This document shows, in pieces, positions 45,242-60,896 of a DNA stretch of 64,000 nt. Numbering within the stretch: position 1 is the stretch's first letter; each line of letters begins with the position of its first letter. The stretch is from NCBI GenBank assembly GCA_025642065.1, contig JAODUP010000722.1, positions 1 through 64,000 of the forward strand, read 5' to 3'. Under the pieces are notes generated by a model. The model was not told the DNA's origin, ran no database searches, and saw only the letters and a list, made by a program, of their open reading frames with translations. The DNA is from Paralvinella palmiformis. Taxonomy: Eukaryota; Annelida; Polychaeta; Terebellida; Alvinellidae. A program made the position numbers and the translations under genes.

Positions 45242-47238
45242 CAAGCCATTGAATGACTGTTAAAATAACTTACATTATAATTGGGTTTAGATTTAACATC
45301 AGTTGATGTTTGAAATGAGCTGTTTGGTGTTAAAACATCTCCAGGAGTTATAGCTGGTGTACTGTCCATTGAAGTAGGACCAACTAATGGGAAAAATACC
45401 AAAAACAAATTATTATGTAACATTATGGATTATTATATCAGAGTATTTTGCTCTAGAATCAGCATACAGATCTGTGACACATAACCACAATAATTATATG
45501 TACATATTTACATATTTTACTCACAGTCAAGATCTAAAAGAATTTCTGAAGGTCTTTTGGCAACATCACTGGTCTCCTCATGTGATTTTTTGGAAGTGTG
45601 ATCTTTTGCAGGTTTTTGCTAATGAAATGAAAAAAAGCAGTTTATTAATAAAAGAATGAACTGTAACAAGGTATTTTCAATATTTATCTACATTTCCACA
45701 TAGTGTGTGTGTGTGTGAAAAGACACAAATATGTAATCACACTGATTCAAACTACTTAACCTATGCATTTATAAACCTATATTTTAGGTCAATAGGAGAG
45801 ATACAATCTAAGACAAACATGGATATTGTAAAAACATCTGAATCCAACCAAAATAAACCTAAAATGGAAATTTCCCAAAACGTTTAGTCTAATTGGCTGA
45901 CAGATGAGCTTCTGACAACAAAATATCATATAGGCTTTAACAGTGCATTGACATTTCAAGTGTATTTTACAAGGCCTATGCTCATATCAATATATCATGA
46001 AGAACACAAGTAGAATATGACATCAACTTCTCTCCAGTGGTAGCTTCAGAGTTAATTCGTGACACAATAATTGCTCGCCAACGGGAAGGATCACAGTTGT
46101 AGATTACAACTATAGTGCTGTCGTTCGTGTATTAAACACCAAATCATGATTCAATAACTGTGACTAATAATGAAATACGTTTAATAAAGTGCCCCTACTA
46201 GAAGAAATTATTCAAAGTTGCTGTACAGTAATAACCCAATACAACATTTGTAAAGCACAATATGAAATCTAAACAATGAACATTATTTATTACTGTGAGC
46301 GCAACATCGAGCAGGTGAGCTTTTAGAACAGATTGAAATATTCCAAAAGATGAATCATGTCTTATCTCTCTACCAGCAACCTATACCTGTACATGGAGCA
46401 ATTAACTATTAGTAAGTTATTTGAAGACAAAGCAGTGTTCTGGTTTGTTACAAAGGATTCTAGTAATCCTGGATTGTCGTGTACTAACATCGTTGAGTAA
46501 TTATGTATACCATTAATTATCGATAAGTGATGATATGTTAGTTCTTAATGATTGAGAGAATAACAATAAACCCTGCATCATTGAATTTATATTATTCTCA
46601 TTGTTGGCTGACAGCACTGAAAACCTATGATACTGGATAAGACAAATTGGACAATCCAACATTTTTCGCGCTGCCAACACTGTCAGATTATCAAGGTTTA
46701 ATTGTATATAGTAATTCAAAGTTTAACATTACCACTTGTTAGAGATCATTAACGTGATGGTCAGCTTACAGTCGAAACATTTATATTAGATGTTATCTTC
46801 ACAATATAAATAACTTCGAACCTTCCTCTTCACGGCTATGACTTCCTCCTCGGATGAAGAATCTTCTTCACTCGATTCTTCCTCACTCGACTCATCACTC
46901 CCAGATTCTTCTTCATCATCTTCTGCATTATTCTTCACGGCTACTTTCACATCCATGATATCCAGAATTTTAGCCTTCTCCTTTATTGACTTGCTGAGAT
47001 GACTTTCTGATTCGGTCGATGAGCCGCTGTCTTCATCACAGGTTGAAGATGATGAAGATGCTGATGTTGTCTCCTCACTGCTGTCCTCTGTAGCCGATTC
47101 ATCTTCAGAGCTGGACTCGTGATCGGAAGATAGTTCTGCAATGACAGCATGTTCAGCAAACAGTGTTTAAGTTTTTACATAATAGTAATACCATAAAACA
47201 ATTTTTTCAAATACATTTTTGAACATAGTTTTTGAATC

Positions 47239-47277
<39 letters not shown>

Positions 47278-50200
47278 GATTAACAAAATCTGAGAAGGAC
47301 CAACAGATTCCTAGAGGAATTATATTTTCTTGTCGATGAAAAAGTCTTGCCCATAATTAATTGAGTTCCAGATATTAAATTTGATTACCAACCAACACAC
47401 AGTGGTCAGATGGACACCAAGCCATAGCTAACTCAGAGAGCTAAATTCTTTTATCACCGTGACTACATTTGCAAAATAGGTTTGTTTGTCTTTGTCCAAA
47501 TAAAATATACATTAGCAAAGTAAAATATATTAGTATATCGTATACATCCACCAACATGTTAGTGTATCACATACATTAATGTAAATGCCAGCTAATTGAA
47601 GGTCCAGCGAAAGTTTAAAAGACCAACAGATTTTGAAATCTATCTATTTTGATGACCAGAGCTTTGGCATTAGTATTCTTGCCATGTTCACAGTTAAAAT
47701 ACCTTAATCAATCATCAAACAGTCATGACTTATAATAGTGAGTAACCCAAACTATTTTCAGCCACCTTCCAGAAAGTAGACACTGTTAGTGTTAACATGC
47801 AGAAATATGTTCTGGCATAAACCCATCTTTCTACAGTTTATCACTCTATTATCATTTCAGAGCTCGATCATTCAGACCTCATCAACTTGGTCCCTCAAAC
47901 AGACATGTGCTTTATGTAGCTTTGTTGGGTGTTGGCCACCTTCACTGTAAACTTCCAGCCATAAGACACAAGGCTTCTTAAAGTTTGGTTATCCATTTCA
48001 GTTCACAAATACTAATGCAGAATTGCAGAATTATGCCAGCACATAACTAACCCCTTTAACTGATGCCTCTTTTATGATAATTCTTAAATGTTTACTTTGA
48101 ATGGCAAAGAAATGACAGAAATATCGTGAGAGAGAGTATCCTTCTCAAATCATCCAAACTTTATAACTTGCCTTAAAAACAACCTGCATTGAACAGCAAT
48201 CATTAGTATTGTTGTTTGCAGGATCTGTTACATTTAACAGCAATAATTTAAAACCAGCAGGTGCATGTTTTCTGTCATGGTGCTAGCGATGAGTTTAAAT
48301 AACAAAAAACACTGCACAGTAACCAAAATCTAAACAAATATGGTAGACATTGTATGAAGAGGACTGTTCACTTATAATGGCAGCATGCATTGAATGCTCC
48401 CTTGGGAGTTGAGATGTGTGCTGGATTGGAACTGGTCTGAGTCAGGGATGATAATCATACTGTAAAGTGCCTTAGAGCAGCTATCTAGCTGGATAGGACT
48501 GCTATATAAATGCCACTTATTATTTACTCTAACTGAATTCTAAAAGAAGATTACGACTATCACCTCCAGATCCTGATGGTTCACTTTCTGAATAGAAAGA
48601 TTTCTTCTTGTCTTGTCGTTTCTTGGTTATTTTGACATCGATCCATGGCATGACCACTTCCACATTTCTCACCGATTGATCTGGAGCCAACTCTGGCCAA
48701 TCGGGTAGCTCCTGATATCCCGTGGCTCTGGTGTTGATGACATGAGACAGAGTACCGAGCTGATATTGGTCACGTTCTGCAGAGGGTCAGCAACGAGGAA
48801 ATGATAATTGAAATGCAAAATATGTCTTTTCATTACTGACTTTGTTACATTAATAGTACAAGTTGGAATGAAGAAATCAGAAAATCTATCCAAATCTAAA
48901 ACAAAATAAACCAATCTGAAATTTTTAATTTTGTTTCCGAACATAAACCAAATCCATAAACCTGTGTATCACAAATAAGCTGAAACGGAGAATTATAAAC
49001 AAGTCTTCAAACAAACGAATCAATTATGTTTGTCAAAAGCATTGAAAATAAATACAAACACAAATACCTTTAAACTTTGAGGACAGCACAGGAGCTGGTT
49101 TGGTGGCAAGAAATATCTTCTTTGCGTGCTTGGACAGAGCTCCTGCTTTTTCTCCCGGCAAGACGAGCGGGCGCAGGAAGCGTACACGGTCACGGATGTC
49201 ATAATTCTGGTCATACTTAGCCAGGTTGAAGACATACTGGCACAGCAGTTTTGTCTGCTTAGAATTTGTAATGCACAGCTTGGCAGCAAGATTCAATATC
49301 TGTAACTTGACAATGTCATCCTGCAACACCAAAAATATAATAACTGACCACAACGCACAGTAGCAAAGGTCGTTAGTGGCTTGTGTTTTAGTTCAATGAA
49401 AAACTCATCCTCTGCTTGAACCATTTTATTTTTTTAAACACGAAGGCAGGAGTAGTGTACAATCTTACAACACCTTCAATACGTGGAAGCCTTTAATCAT
49501 ATGAACCCAGTATAAAATCAGCCTCACATTGTGATCTATGAAATTTAACAGCAACAGTTTAAAAAAAAAAGGTGCTTGATTTCTGTCATACTGACATGGA
49601 GATATGATCATAAACACTCCACAGAGACTGAGATTTAAACAAAGAGTTAGTTTATCAGTACAGCGATTCATACTCGCAGAATAGATAACTGTAACAAGTC
49701 ACGGAACATTTTCTCTAAAACTGATCACGGGACAACAAAAAAACACACTCTGTTTGACTTAACATTACAATGATAAAAACGCCAATAAATATACCTCACC
49801 TCACTGATGAATATCTTGGCCATTTTACGAAGGACATCTGGAGCAATCTTGGGCACTCTATCAGAATACTCTCCTATAAGCCAGAGTATGCTGGCTCTGG
49901 CCATTGGCACCGTGATTGTTTCAGCCAGCTTTGCCAAATGTATTATTATGTCCTTGTGTTCGGTTGGCTGGAATTGAGAACAGCAAGCTTCATACTGAGA
50001 CAAAACAAATCGTGTATTAAGAAACGATGCATATATTCGTCTACTGGAGCCGAAGGGCTTCTTAACAGTGGAGAGTGTAAGAGCACCATTGCGGAAATTA
50101 GCACTGACAAAAGTTGATTTCAATTAATGCTGAATGTGAATAAAGACAGATTATCTATAATCAAAACATTATGGATATAAGTAGGTTAAACTTGTGTTAG

Positions 50201-51785
50201 TGAAATGATACAGATGAATTAAGACGAGATAAGCCAATAGGAATAGCTCATGCTAGAATACAGCAAATAATTATTTAAAAAGCACCTAAAATTAACAGGT
50301 ATCACACATGCAACATGTGGTAACAAAATTGTTTAAATCTTGTATAAAGATATATGTGTAAGTTGAACAAATGAATGTCTGTCTGTGTGTTTGTGTGTCC
50401 ATGCATGTGTGTAATATTATGTTGTTATTACCACGACATCTACACAATCCTGCAACAAGCTTATCAATATTTACTTATCTCTAGCACGGGAATGCATCAG
50501 TATATTATTAGCACAATGGTACACCCTTATCCTATGAACATTATTAACAAGATACATGCATAAATTAGTTTCCAGGTTTGCAAGTAAATATCATATTAAA
50601 TAAAGCTTTGTCCTGGCATGCAGATTTCATATATATACAACCAGCATTTCCTGGTTTACATCGTGATTGACTGAAATACATTTTCCACCGTATATCAGAA
50701 ATGGCAGTACTTGTAATTAGAATTTTCTTCAACTCTTGTGCTGGATTCTAGTAGCTCTCAAAAATTAATTTCACTTGTTGTCCACTGGACTGTAAATGGA
50801 TGCCCGACAAAAGTGTTTGACCAGTAATTTCTAAGAAAACACCTGTCCCTAGCCCGGAAGTGAAGACTGAGTTGCCAAACATGATTCCCAAACATCAAGT
50901 ACAAAAATTATTAAAAACAATTTGTATAATAAATTGTTTAATGAAGTTATGACTCGTATATTCAATTTAGACAAACCAACGTCAATGCGCTATAAGCTTC
51001 TTTTTTGGTTTAGGCTGATTACAATAATTTTCATTCCTCTGACATGGATGTTTACAAAATCTTGCTCATTACAAATTGGTTCCACAGTTTGATACCGAGC
51101 CAGCGAAAAGTTTCGCTTAAGAAGTAAACATATTGTCGTGAAATCCTGCATGCTTCTTATAACAAATTATTATACACAGACTTATAACACTTAAAATCAG
51201 GACCACAAAAAAAATCTGCAAATCAGTCGGATTACACAGTTTCATACCCTGAACCCAACTAATAACTCATACGTATGAAATGCCAAAGCAGCATTAACAT
51301 TCCCTCAGTTAGCAGCCCACCTATTAATTAATAAAAACAATAATCAATTAACAAAATCTATGATGTAATGGCATCACAGTTCTGAAAGCAGCATCCAAAA
51401 TATGGGAAAATCTGAGAAAATGCTGCGCTTTGTAAACTAGAAGATTATCTCCTTTATCGTGAAACAAAAACATCAAAACCACATCAATTATGGAATGATT
51501 AGCCATATCTTATCCATTAAAAAGTCACACACAAAAAACAGGTGTATTACCACCTTTCGGGAAGCTTGAGGCTGCACAAAAAACAATACAGATTTAAGCA
51601 GTGCAAATAATCCGGTGGTTAGCATCAAGTGCTCAAATTCTAGTAGAATTGTTCATTTGTAATAAAAACTAGTACATGCTTATCTGTTTATCAGAGAGAA
51701 TGTATTCTAGATGACAAAGAACATCATCAGATGAAATGTCAATAATTAAGAGTAAAAGTCAATTCAATTCTGAATGAAAGTATTT

Positions 51786-51824
<39 letters not shown>

Positions 51825-54800
51825 TTATGGTATATGACCAATTAATGGCTCAGGCCCTTTCAAGACTTTGACAGTGTTAATTTCAATGCCTTTTCAACTT
51901 TCCCCAAACTACCACCTGTCTAAAGAAAGGCATATTTAACAATTATTTTATCAAATAATTAATATCAATCAAACACAAATTTAGTCCTGGACATAATCAT
52001 ACGATCTATGTATAATTCATATAAATACTCATATAACAACAGGCAGTAGTATGTCAAGATTCTGTAGGGGGTTTATCAAACTCAGAACCTTACTTATTTC
52101 AATAACATGGTGCATTAAGCCTGTATTCAATCCAATGACATTAATCGGTCATTATATATGGTATTTAGGTTTTCTTCCATATATCATATATTCAAAGGCC
52201 TGTACTTGATAAGGAGCATCTAGAATAAATTCTATCATTCTAGTTACCGAATAAGAACAGAACATATTATTTAACAAACTAAAGTCTCTGGTGTTGTTGT
52301 TGGTGTATGTGTGTGCATGTGTGTATGTGTGTGTGTGTGTGACTATACACATGCCTTCAAACTGAAATACACATATCTCTACAGATCCAATCAAGAACAA
52401 TATTTTGCTGATAAAAGCCTAATCTGTTTGATGTTGGAATATTTTATGTTGTTGAATATCTGACGATAATGTTTATCATCAACTTTACAGTTGTGTCGTT
52501 ACGCTAAACTAAATTAAAGATAGAATTTTGGAATCAACCCAACAACCATTTACAGCCAACTCTCAAATAAAACATTTCAATTAATAAAAACTTCAATTCA
52601 AAGACATCTACCAAATATTACCTGAAACGTGTGAAAATCATTAAGATTTTGCTAATGATTTGGTATTAGATTATTGTCAGTTTACAAACTTTTGGAATCG
52701 TTCTAAAACTCAATTTGGAATTAATCAAACTTTTTACTGACCAAATCACATATCTGTGCTAACTAGTACCTACAATATGTGAAAAAAAGGGTAAGATATA
52801 GCTAATAAATTTGTTGAATACTGCCATTTATACTAAGCCTAAAGCATCGCTTGTCCTTAGATGTTTCAGCACCTCAACAAATCACAATCATCAACAGCAT
52901 AAGATGTGAGTGGCGGCTAAACAATGCCAATAAGAACTCGACTCATCTAGAATACTCTTTCAGACAGGTTTCCGACTGAATTCACCAATGCAGAATGTGC
53001 CAAAAAATTGCATAACAGCTTTGACGTGTATCGAAACCACTAGTCCGGTTTGCATGCACTGGAACCGCTGCTTATTGATAAATCAATCAACCCAGACTAC
53101 TTCAAAGACATTCATAATCATAACCTGCCCACAAACCACTGTAGCCACAAACACACAGACGTGAAATAAACTAATACTTTTGCATTTTCCAAGTCAAAGA
53201 ATAATTTACATAAACAAAGAAAGAAAATCACATCTAACTACAAATTATAATCTGTTCACATTTATTTATGAACAAGCGAATAAACTGCAAAATGAATCAT
53301 CGACAGAAAGACTTGTATCAATTACCCAGGTTCTGGATTAACCAAATTTAAATGATACATCCCTAGCAATCTGGCTAACCAAGAGTTGACTGTATATGCA
53401 CCACTTCTGACATATTAAACAAACTAACATCTCACTTGGACCCTCTCTCAAAGAAATAATGAACGAGTAAATATGTTACTCTTTTGAGAAATTAGATAAG
53501 AAGTCCTAAACATTTAATAGATGGATGAAACATTCCAAAGTGATAGGCAACACTACAGATTCAATCCGGTGGTCTGTAAATTTGCATTGCATCGTTCTGT
53601 GTTCAACCGTAACACATATAAAAGATATTCCACACTCAATGAATGTGTTTATAACTGTATTCTATATAACAGTTATCTAGGTACAGCCAAAACACACTAT
53701 AACACTATAGCATTGCTGATTATTGTGGATTGCAGAATGTAATATGTTAGATTATTGCTTGTTACTGATTTGCATCTAACAGAACCAAGAGACTTCACTT
53801 TCAGACAATCAGTGTAAACACTCGTTGACAGTTGTTCTACCTTGCTGTTATCTATTTGTTAAGATACTCCTATACTTACTCTCATCTGCATCAGCTTCTT
53901 CAGCACGACAACACTCTCACCAACAACAGTTTCTATGAATAGAATAGGAGCCATGATCACCTCTCTCTCTCTGTGCGTGTGTGTGTGTGCGTGTAATAAT
54001 ATGCATTGATGCTTTTCAGTTAGAATACATGAAAATATACAGCAGACATAATATATTTAACATTTTAGCATTCTGTCCTTACAAATATAAACATAACAGA
54101 CTATCAAAAACCAAAAACGATTACAAAGCATTTCAACATCTAAATAACTTCACTGATTGTCTGATTTCAAACATTTGTAACGATCTGTACCAACAAAGGC
54201 AAGTAGTTAAGATCACCATGTGAAATAAAACCATTAACAAGTGCTTGTATACACAAAAGTTTAAGTTTACACTAACCATTCCTATTAGCTAACAACGCAA
54301 CAAGACCATTAAGACAGGCATCTGTTATCTCGGAAATGTTACTAGCACAGCGACCTATTGCCTGAATTGTGGCTGCAGCAAACTCATGATCTGAGCTCGT
54401 CACGTAAGTCTGTAATATAGAATATGTATGACGAAACAAGTCACAGAAACTGTAAATAATTTATATACATGATCTCTCTCCCTCTAGGTGTGTGTGTGTA
54501 ATTGTTATATATCATGCTTGATTTATTAATATATAACACAAGAGTTAATGAAGATGGTAGATGTAGGTACCTGAAATTCTCGCAAAATGGTAGAAATGTT
54601 TGCTTCACTGGCTAGATTGGTCAATATTTCAAGCTGAAAGCAACCACGAACAGAAAGCAAACATCAGACATTGTTATGAACAAATAACATGCACATCATT
54701 TACATAATAAATTCATAAATTTAAATAAATCAGATCAATTGTTAATAACTTGTTAAGATAAATACTTAGAACCTATATGCAGATAATATATGATACCTTG

Positions 54801-56504
54801 AGCAGTTTTACATGGATTGGGTCATTAGATCGCACATAGAAGCTCTTCAAAAAAGGCTCAAACATATCCTGTTGAGAAAAGAAATAATCTCACATTAAAC
54901 GCTGAGAGAACCCAGGAACTTAACCTAAACTAGGGACATGTTTCAGCAGTATTTCAAAAACCACAGCAAGAAGAGTATCATAACAAATCAGCCATGTTTA
55001 TTCATAAAGATGGCAGATACTACTCATCATAAAATAAATTTAGAATAAACTGTTTGCTTGTTTGTTTTATGATTATCTAAATAAAGACAGAAAATTTACT
55101 TTTAGAAGCCAAAGTTAAATTATTTCTCAGTCTCACGGCACATTAAACTGAATTCTGTCTGGAACCATCTCAAAGATGTGCATAAAGAAATAACAGGCAA
55201 CATGCTACATAAGATTAAATTAGTAAGAGTACATGATATCTGCTAAAATATATTAATTTATTCTCAAAAGTCGACCACCTAATGCCACAGACAGGGGTGC
55301 CTCTGTGGTCTAGCGGTAGCGTGTTGGACCACAGATCACTACCACCCGTGTTCGAATCTCGGTGTGGGCATATCTGAAGGTTGTTTCATCTTTGACTTCG
55401 CCTCATTACCTTTGAAGGTCGCTCGGCCCATTTAGCCTACCGCGTGCACAAAAGTGGCCGTAAAACATCAATCATCATCATCATCATTAATGCCTCAGAC
55501 AATTACACAAAAAGGTAAACAAACCATAAAACCCGACTTTCACTATCATAAAATCTGTTTATTTAAATTAATGGTAAAAGAGATAAGTAGGTGTTCAACA
55601 AATATGTAACAAATAGTGTCAAACTGAAGGGGGAAGTTCGATGGGCAAAATATCTTACAAAACCCACTTAATCATTATATATCATGTATCATAATGATAT
55701 GGAATCGCCTTACATGTCGTAACGATCTCTTATCATTCCTGTGGTGTCATAACAACCCATCATTGTGTTTGGTATTAAGATCATAATCATATCACCTTTT
55801 TGTCAACATCCAGTATTGTCAAAATATCTACATTCATCGAATTATGTATAATAAAGTGTGTGGAGCATTTTCAGTTTATTGTTTCCGTTACAGGGGGGAT
55901 GCATTATATAAGCAATGCTTCAAGCATCCTCCTTTTCAACATTCTACACGTGTTTGATTTCATTAAAATTATGTATTATGAATGTTGAAATAAACGAATT
56001 GAATTGAAAAAAAAAATACTAAAATGGTGTAGTAGAAGGCAATCTGAAATTAACCTGAAACACACTTCTATGGATACTGAAGAGTAATCATTTATAGAAA
56101 TAGACCCGAACAAAAATACAGAAATATAGTATATGGCCAGCTAAACTACCAAGTGACCTTACCTTTCTCTGGACAGACATTGTGGCTATGTTGCTGAGGA
56201 CGATATATTGCACTTCTCTGAAATGAGAACAGCTCCAACTTACCTAAACATTCTAGTTAATTATATGGTCAGCACCAGCATTGATTACAAACATTTTAGT
56301 TGAACTGTTTAACCAACATTAATTACAAATATCCTGGCCTAGCATGCCACATTATTAACAAGAAACATCCATGTTTAAACAAGGTCACTATCATCGTCAG
56401 GACACAATAATAAGAATAACAAAGAAATTAATTAAGATAATATAACATTATTGACAAATGACTGCAACAAATCTTATTCGCTCTACAACAATAATATTAG
56501 ATGC

Positions 56505-56549
<45 letters not shown>

Positions 56550-59500
56550 TATGTAGGTATACAACCAATGGCCTTACTTGTGTCCTCGGAGAAGTCTTAT
56601 CAATGCTCTAGCTACTACAGACACTTCATTCTTTGGAGCACAGTGATGGTATAACTGTGCCACAGCCATAACAACCTAGAGATAACAATTATAATATCAC
56701 AATGTATTCCGCCACAATACAATACAATATAATACAGACATGATGATTTTGTCAACATAAGTCGTACGTACGCCAAAATATTTCAATAAAACTCATGTTT
56801 CAGGGTAATACTTTGGTAATTGCCTTTTTATTCACCAGATGTCAGCAAAAACATGCATTAACACTGGGATGAAACTGATTTATTAAAAGGTAAATGTAAT
56901 ATGTTACTGTTTTATTGCCACTTTTGTGCAATAACAGGATGTGACCTCTAAAGGTAATGAGGTCAGGTCAAACATGAAATCTCCTTTACACATAGCCTGG
57001 CGATGGTGTAGACCTAGGTCCTAGACAACAACACCAACAGTTAGGCAATGGAGATGCCCATTTTTCTTAATATGCTCCCACAAATAATGAGAGATCAACA
57101 GCAAGATAAACATATTTCAGGGATACTGATAAATAATGCAGTTTCACTGGAAGTGGTCATGATGTTTGACAATTTCTGAAACTATATTTATATTTGTAAA
57201 AGCTTGTAAAAGTCTTGATTTAAGATTAAAGTTTTAGTTATACCTTTGGCATATAGGACTATCTTTCTAAGATACCATCCATAATTATCTCCTTTTTACA
57301 AGTGCATAAAATGTACACTTTTTCTGACACTCCCCCCCCCCACTTGAAGGTGTCCAGACGTAAATGATGAAATTGATAATTAAATGTTTCAAAGTTGCTG
57401 TTTTGCTTAAAAAAATAAATACTAGCACCATATATAGCGAATACTAGGAGTTTTCAACAGATGGTGTCAGTTGTCATTTTGAAAGTCTAATTGTCCCTTA
57501 ATATGAGAATGGATAAGCAAATATTAAATGGGCACTTCATCTTTTCTACATTTTTTAACATTTACGTTATGATCAGTATTAGAAACACACCAATTAGAAG
57601 CCAGTACAATTACTGGCTGCATTACTCACAGAGGCATTTCTACTGTTTAGTAATGGTTTACATGTCCTCAGGAGCAGCCTGTGATCAGGATCCATCATGT
57701 ATGCCTTCTTCGTCTTGTTGTTTGCCTCTCTGGTCACTTCTTCATCAGAATCATAAAATGCTTTCTCATCATTCTCATCAAGAGTATTCTGAAAGACGAA
57801 AAAACAATGCTTATAGTTGGATTTCTGAGCGAATTAAGCAGGTACGATTTACTGTATATACTCATGCGTATAAAGTGCACCTGTTTCTAGGACAAATAAG
57901 CGCCCCCGGGAGTTGAACCCACATATAAGATACACTGTCTTCACTCAACATCTGTTGTATTGTATCCATTCATGTGTCATCACCTTCTTCATCGGAGTCA
58001 GTGTCAGATTTGTTATACTGTTCAGCCCACAATACCTCATCTTCCGCGCCATCTAAATCGTTGCTGATAGAGCACTTCTTGAACGATTTAGTAATGATAG
58101 CGGGATAAATATATTCCCAGGCTGTTTTCGCAAGTATCTATGGTATGTCTTCCATCATGCTGTATTTGAGCTCATGTACTGAATCTTTTGCACAATCTTC
58201 AGTGGGTTTAAAAACTATGACTATATTCAACATATGTGTTCATGCTACTGTATTTCCTGAAATATCTCTCTCCACCTACCCCCCCCCCTCTTTCTCTAAC
58301 TCTATGAGTGTCTAATTAAATTTAAGACAATATTTGCATATGAAAATCTGAGTGCAAAATAAAAACAGTTCATATTAGTAGTAAAAAGAATATTATTTTT
58401 GGTCAAAATCAACACATACATATTAAGAGACCAATAGAGATACAACAGTCCTACCCCAACATCTCATCTGCACGGACAGAATCAGATCTAAACCCAAAAC
58501 CAGGTCTATATAGAGACAGAACAATATTTTTCCAATGGATTTCAATAATACGATATTGCCGCAAGAGAGAAATCGACAAATGTGACTTCAGTGGTCAAAT
58601 GTAAAATGTTAAGTCACAGAAATGAAATTAATTTCACGGATTTTAACTGTTTCCAGGATACTTCCAGCCCAGAAAAATTCTAATGATTTTAAAGAAACAT
58701 AAAAATTCCTGATTGTGCAAAAATTAAAAGTAAGCACCTACGGGTATTTATGTGATCTTCGAATGTGTCTGCATTCACGTACTTCTTTGTCTTTTTATCA
58801 ACACACAATCGCCCCTACCCCTCACACACACCACCCAAACAAAGAGTGTCAAAAATCATTTAGAATATCACAAGTATATTCAGTTTGTAATCATCAAACA
58901 CAACTCAATCTGACAACTGTACTTACAGATTGGTTAGGATTAACAAACTGTGTCCTACAGTATCTAGTCAACATGTTGATGATCACCACCTGACCCCATT
59001 CTTCTACATCAACAAGCAGGTTACACAGCTTACGATAATTCTTGTGTATCAGGTCAATCCTCTCTGGACACACTTCTTCAAATGCTTCAATAGCACTACC
59101 GGCTACCAACTAAAGTACAGAGAACAGTTAATATAAAAACATCTACATTATAGATATTATAAATATAATCTTTCCAAGAAAATACCAATAACTGTACTTT
59201 ACTTCTGGCATGAAATAGAACGACACATTTTTAGAACTATCTAATCTAATATTTAGCTTCCAAAAAATAATGTCATAGTTTCTCACTCGAGTATTGAGAC
59301 ACAAGATAATGGTAAAATTGTTTTTCTAATGATAATATAATGCCAAATTATATACAGTCTGTACTGTAATTTGATAAATAAAGTAAAATATACGCACACA
59401 GCTTATTTCAATGTTTAATTAATCATGTGCTAACTAATAGCACAAGTAGAATTATTTCTTTTTCATTAAATAACTCATTGGTTGAACTATATTTTGCCAA

Positions 59501-60597
59501 AAAGAAAGGCTTATACATCATGTCAATGATGACAGTCATCCAGGTGATGCTAACAATATTATCTTCCATAATAAATTCAGCCATTTCAACACATTTTATA
59601 TCTAAATGTTACTGTTTTACAGTCCATCTGAGCACATGGCAGGCTAAATGAACAGAGTGTTCGCCAAAGTGAAAGTTGAAACACCCCCCAGACATGGTAT
59701 AGACTGGAATTTTAACCCGAGTCCTAGAGGTCAGAGGCCACGGATGTATCCTAAAAATATGTGTGACAAACCAAACCAGACTTACAGTAGTCTTATCAGC
59801 CAGCAGTTTCTCAATAACTTCTAACAACACTTCCTTCTGTTCTGGTTCTAAACTGGAAATGGGAAACAGATGCATGAAACATAAACACAAAACAAAACAA
59901 TTATTTTAACAGAGGATTATTTACAACTTCATTGAGAAAAGGCCCCTAAATACTACATCGGTATGGTTTCTGTGAAATGATTTACACATGTTGATAATTA
60001 GCCCTATTACTGATTATAATTATGAGGAGTTCAGTAATGAAGAATAATATCAAATATTATTATGAACCAATATCATCAATCAGTGGGCATTAATGACATC
60101 AATAGATGAGAAAACTCTACATTAGGCTACTCGGATACAGAAACCCCAATTCCTGATAACTTAATTCACATATATATCCCACAAACTTAACTCCTGACGA
60201 CACTCATTTCAGTAACTGTTTCTAAATTAATTGCTTCTCTAGTCAAAGTCTTTCAGTAAGACCCTAACTGACAAACCTGGTGCTACTAAATGTTGCTGAT
60301 CTTCACCATATGATCACTAACCTGTACAATTTAGGAATGGCATGAGCTGCTGTCTTCCTAACATAGGGTGACATATCCATGACAGCTTCCTTGATGGCTA
60401 ACATCATGATTGGAACTATCATTGGCACTCTGATGCTGGATAATACTCTCAAAGCACTAGCTCTAATCAACTGATTTGGATCCTAAAGATAACAATTATT
60501 ATACATTTACTGGCTTATTCATTAATGATTCATTCAAAGCATGTGTGTATATGTGTGTGGGTGTTCTCATGCATGCATACAGACATATACACACATG

Positions 60598-60639
<42 letters not shown>

Positions 60640-60860
60640 TGCACACACAAACACACACACACTACTTTAGCTAATTAGTGATCTCTGTCTTGCTATACCT
60701 TGAGTGCCCTTTGAAATGTGCTAATAGATAACAGGGCCAAGTCTTGTCTTTCTTCTGCATATCTAGTCAAATAAACATAAACCAGCTTCTTCACCTGGAA
60801 AATAAAATTAATTATGAAGTTAATCAATTATCTTGATGGTGGTGAACAGCACACACACAG

Positions 60861-60896
<36 letters not shown>

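Noticed and set aside
49770..50117. Plus-strand 115-codon open frame
   Set aside because: Antisense shadow of AP-3 beta exon 14 and its intron.
55294..55365. tRNA gene
   Set aside because: The tRNA-like segment is the head of a repeated SINE with target duplications; cloverleaf pairing is poor and copies recur across the window.
57491..57916. 141-codon plus-strand frame
   Set aside because: Antisense of AP-3 beta exon 7.
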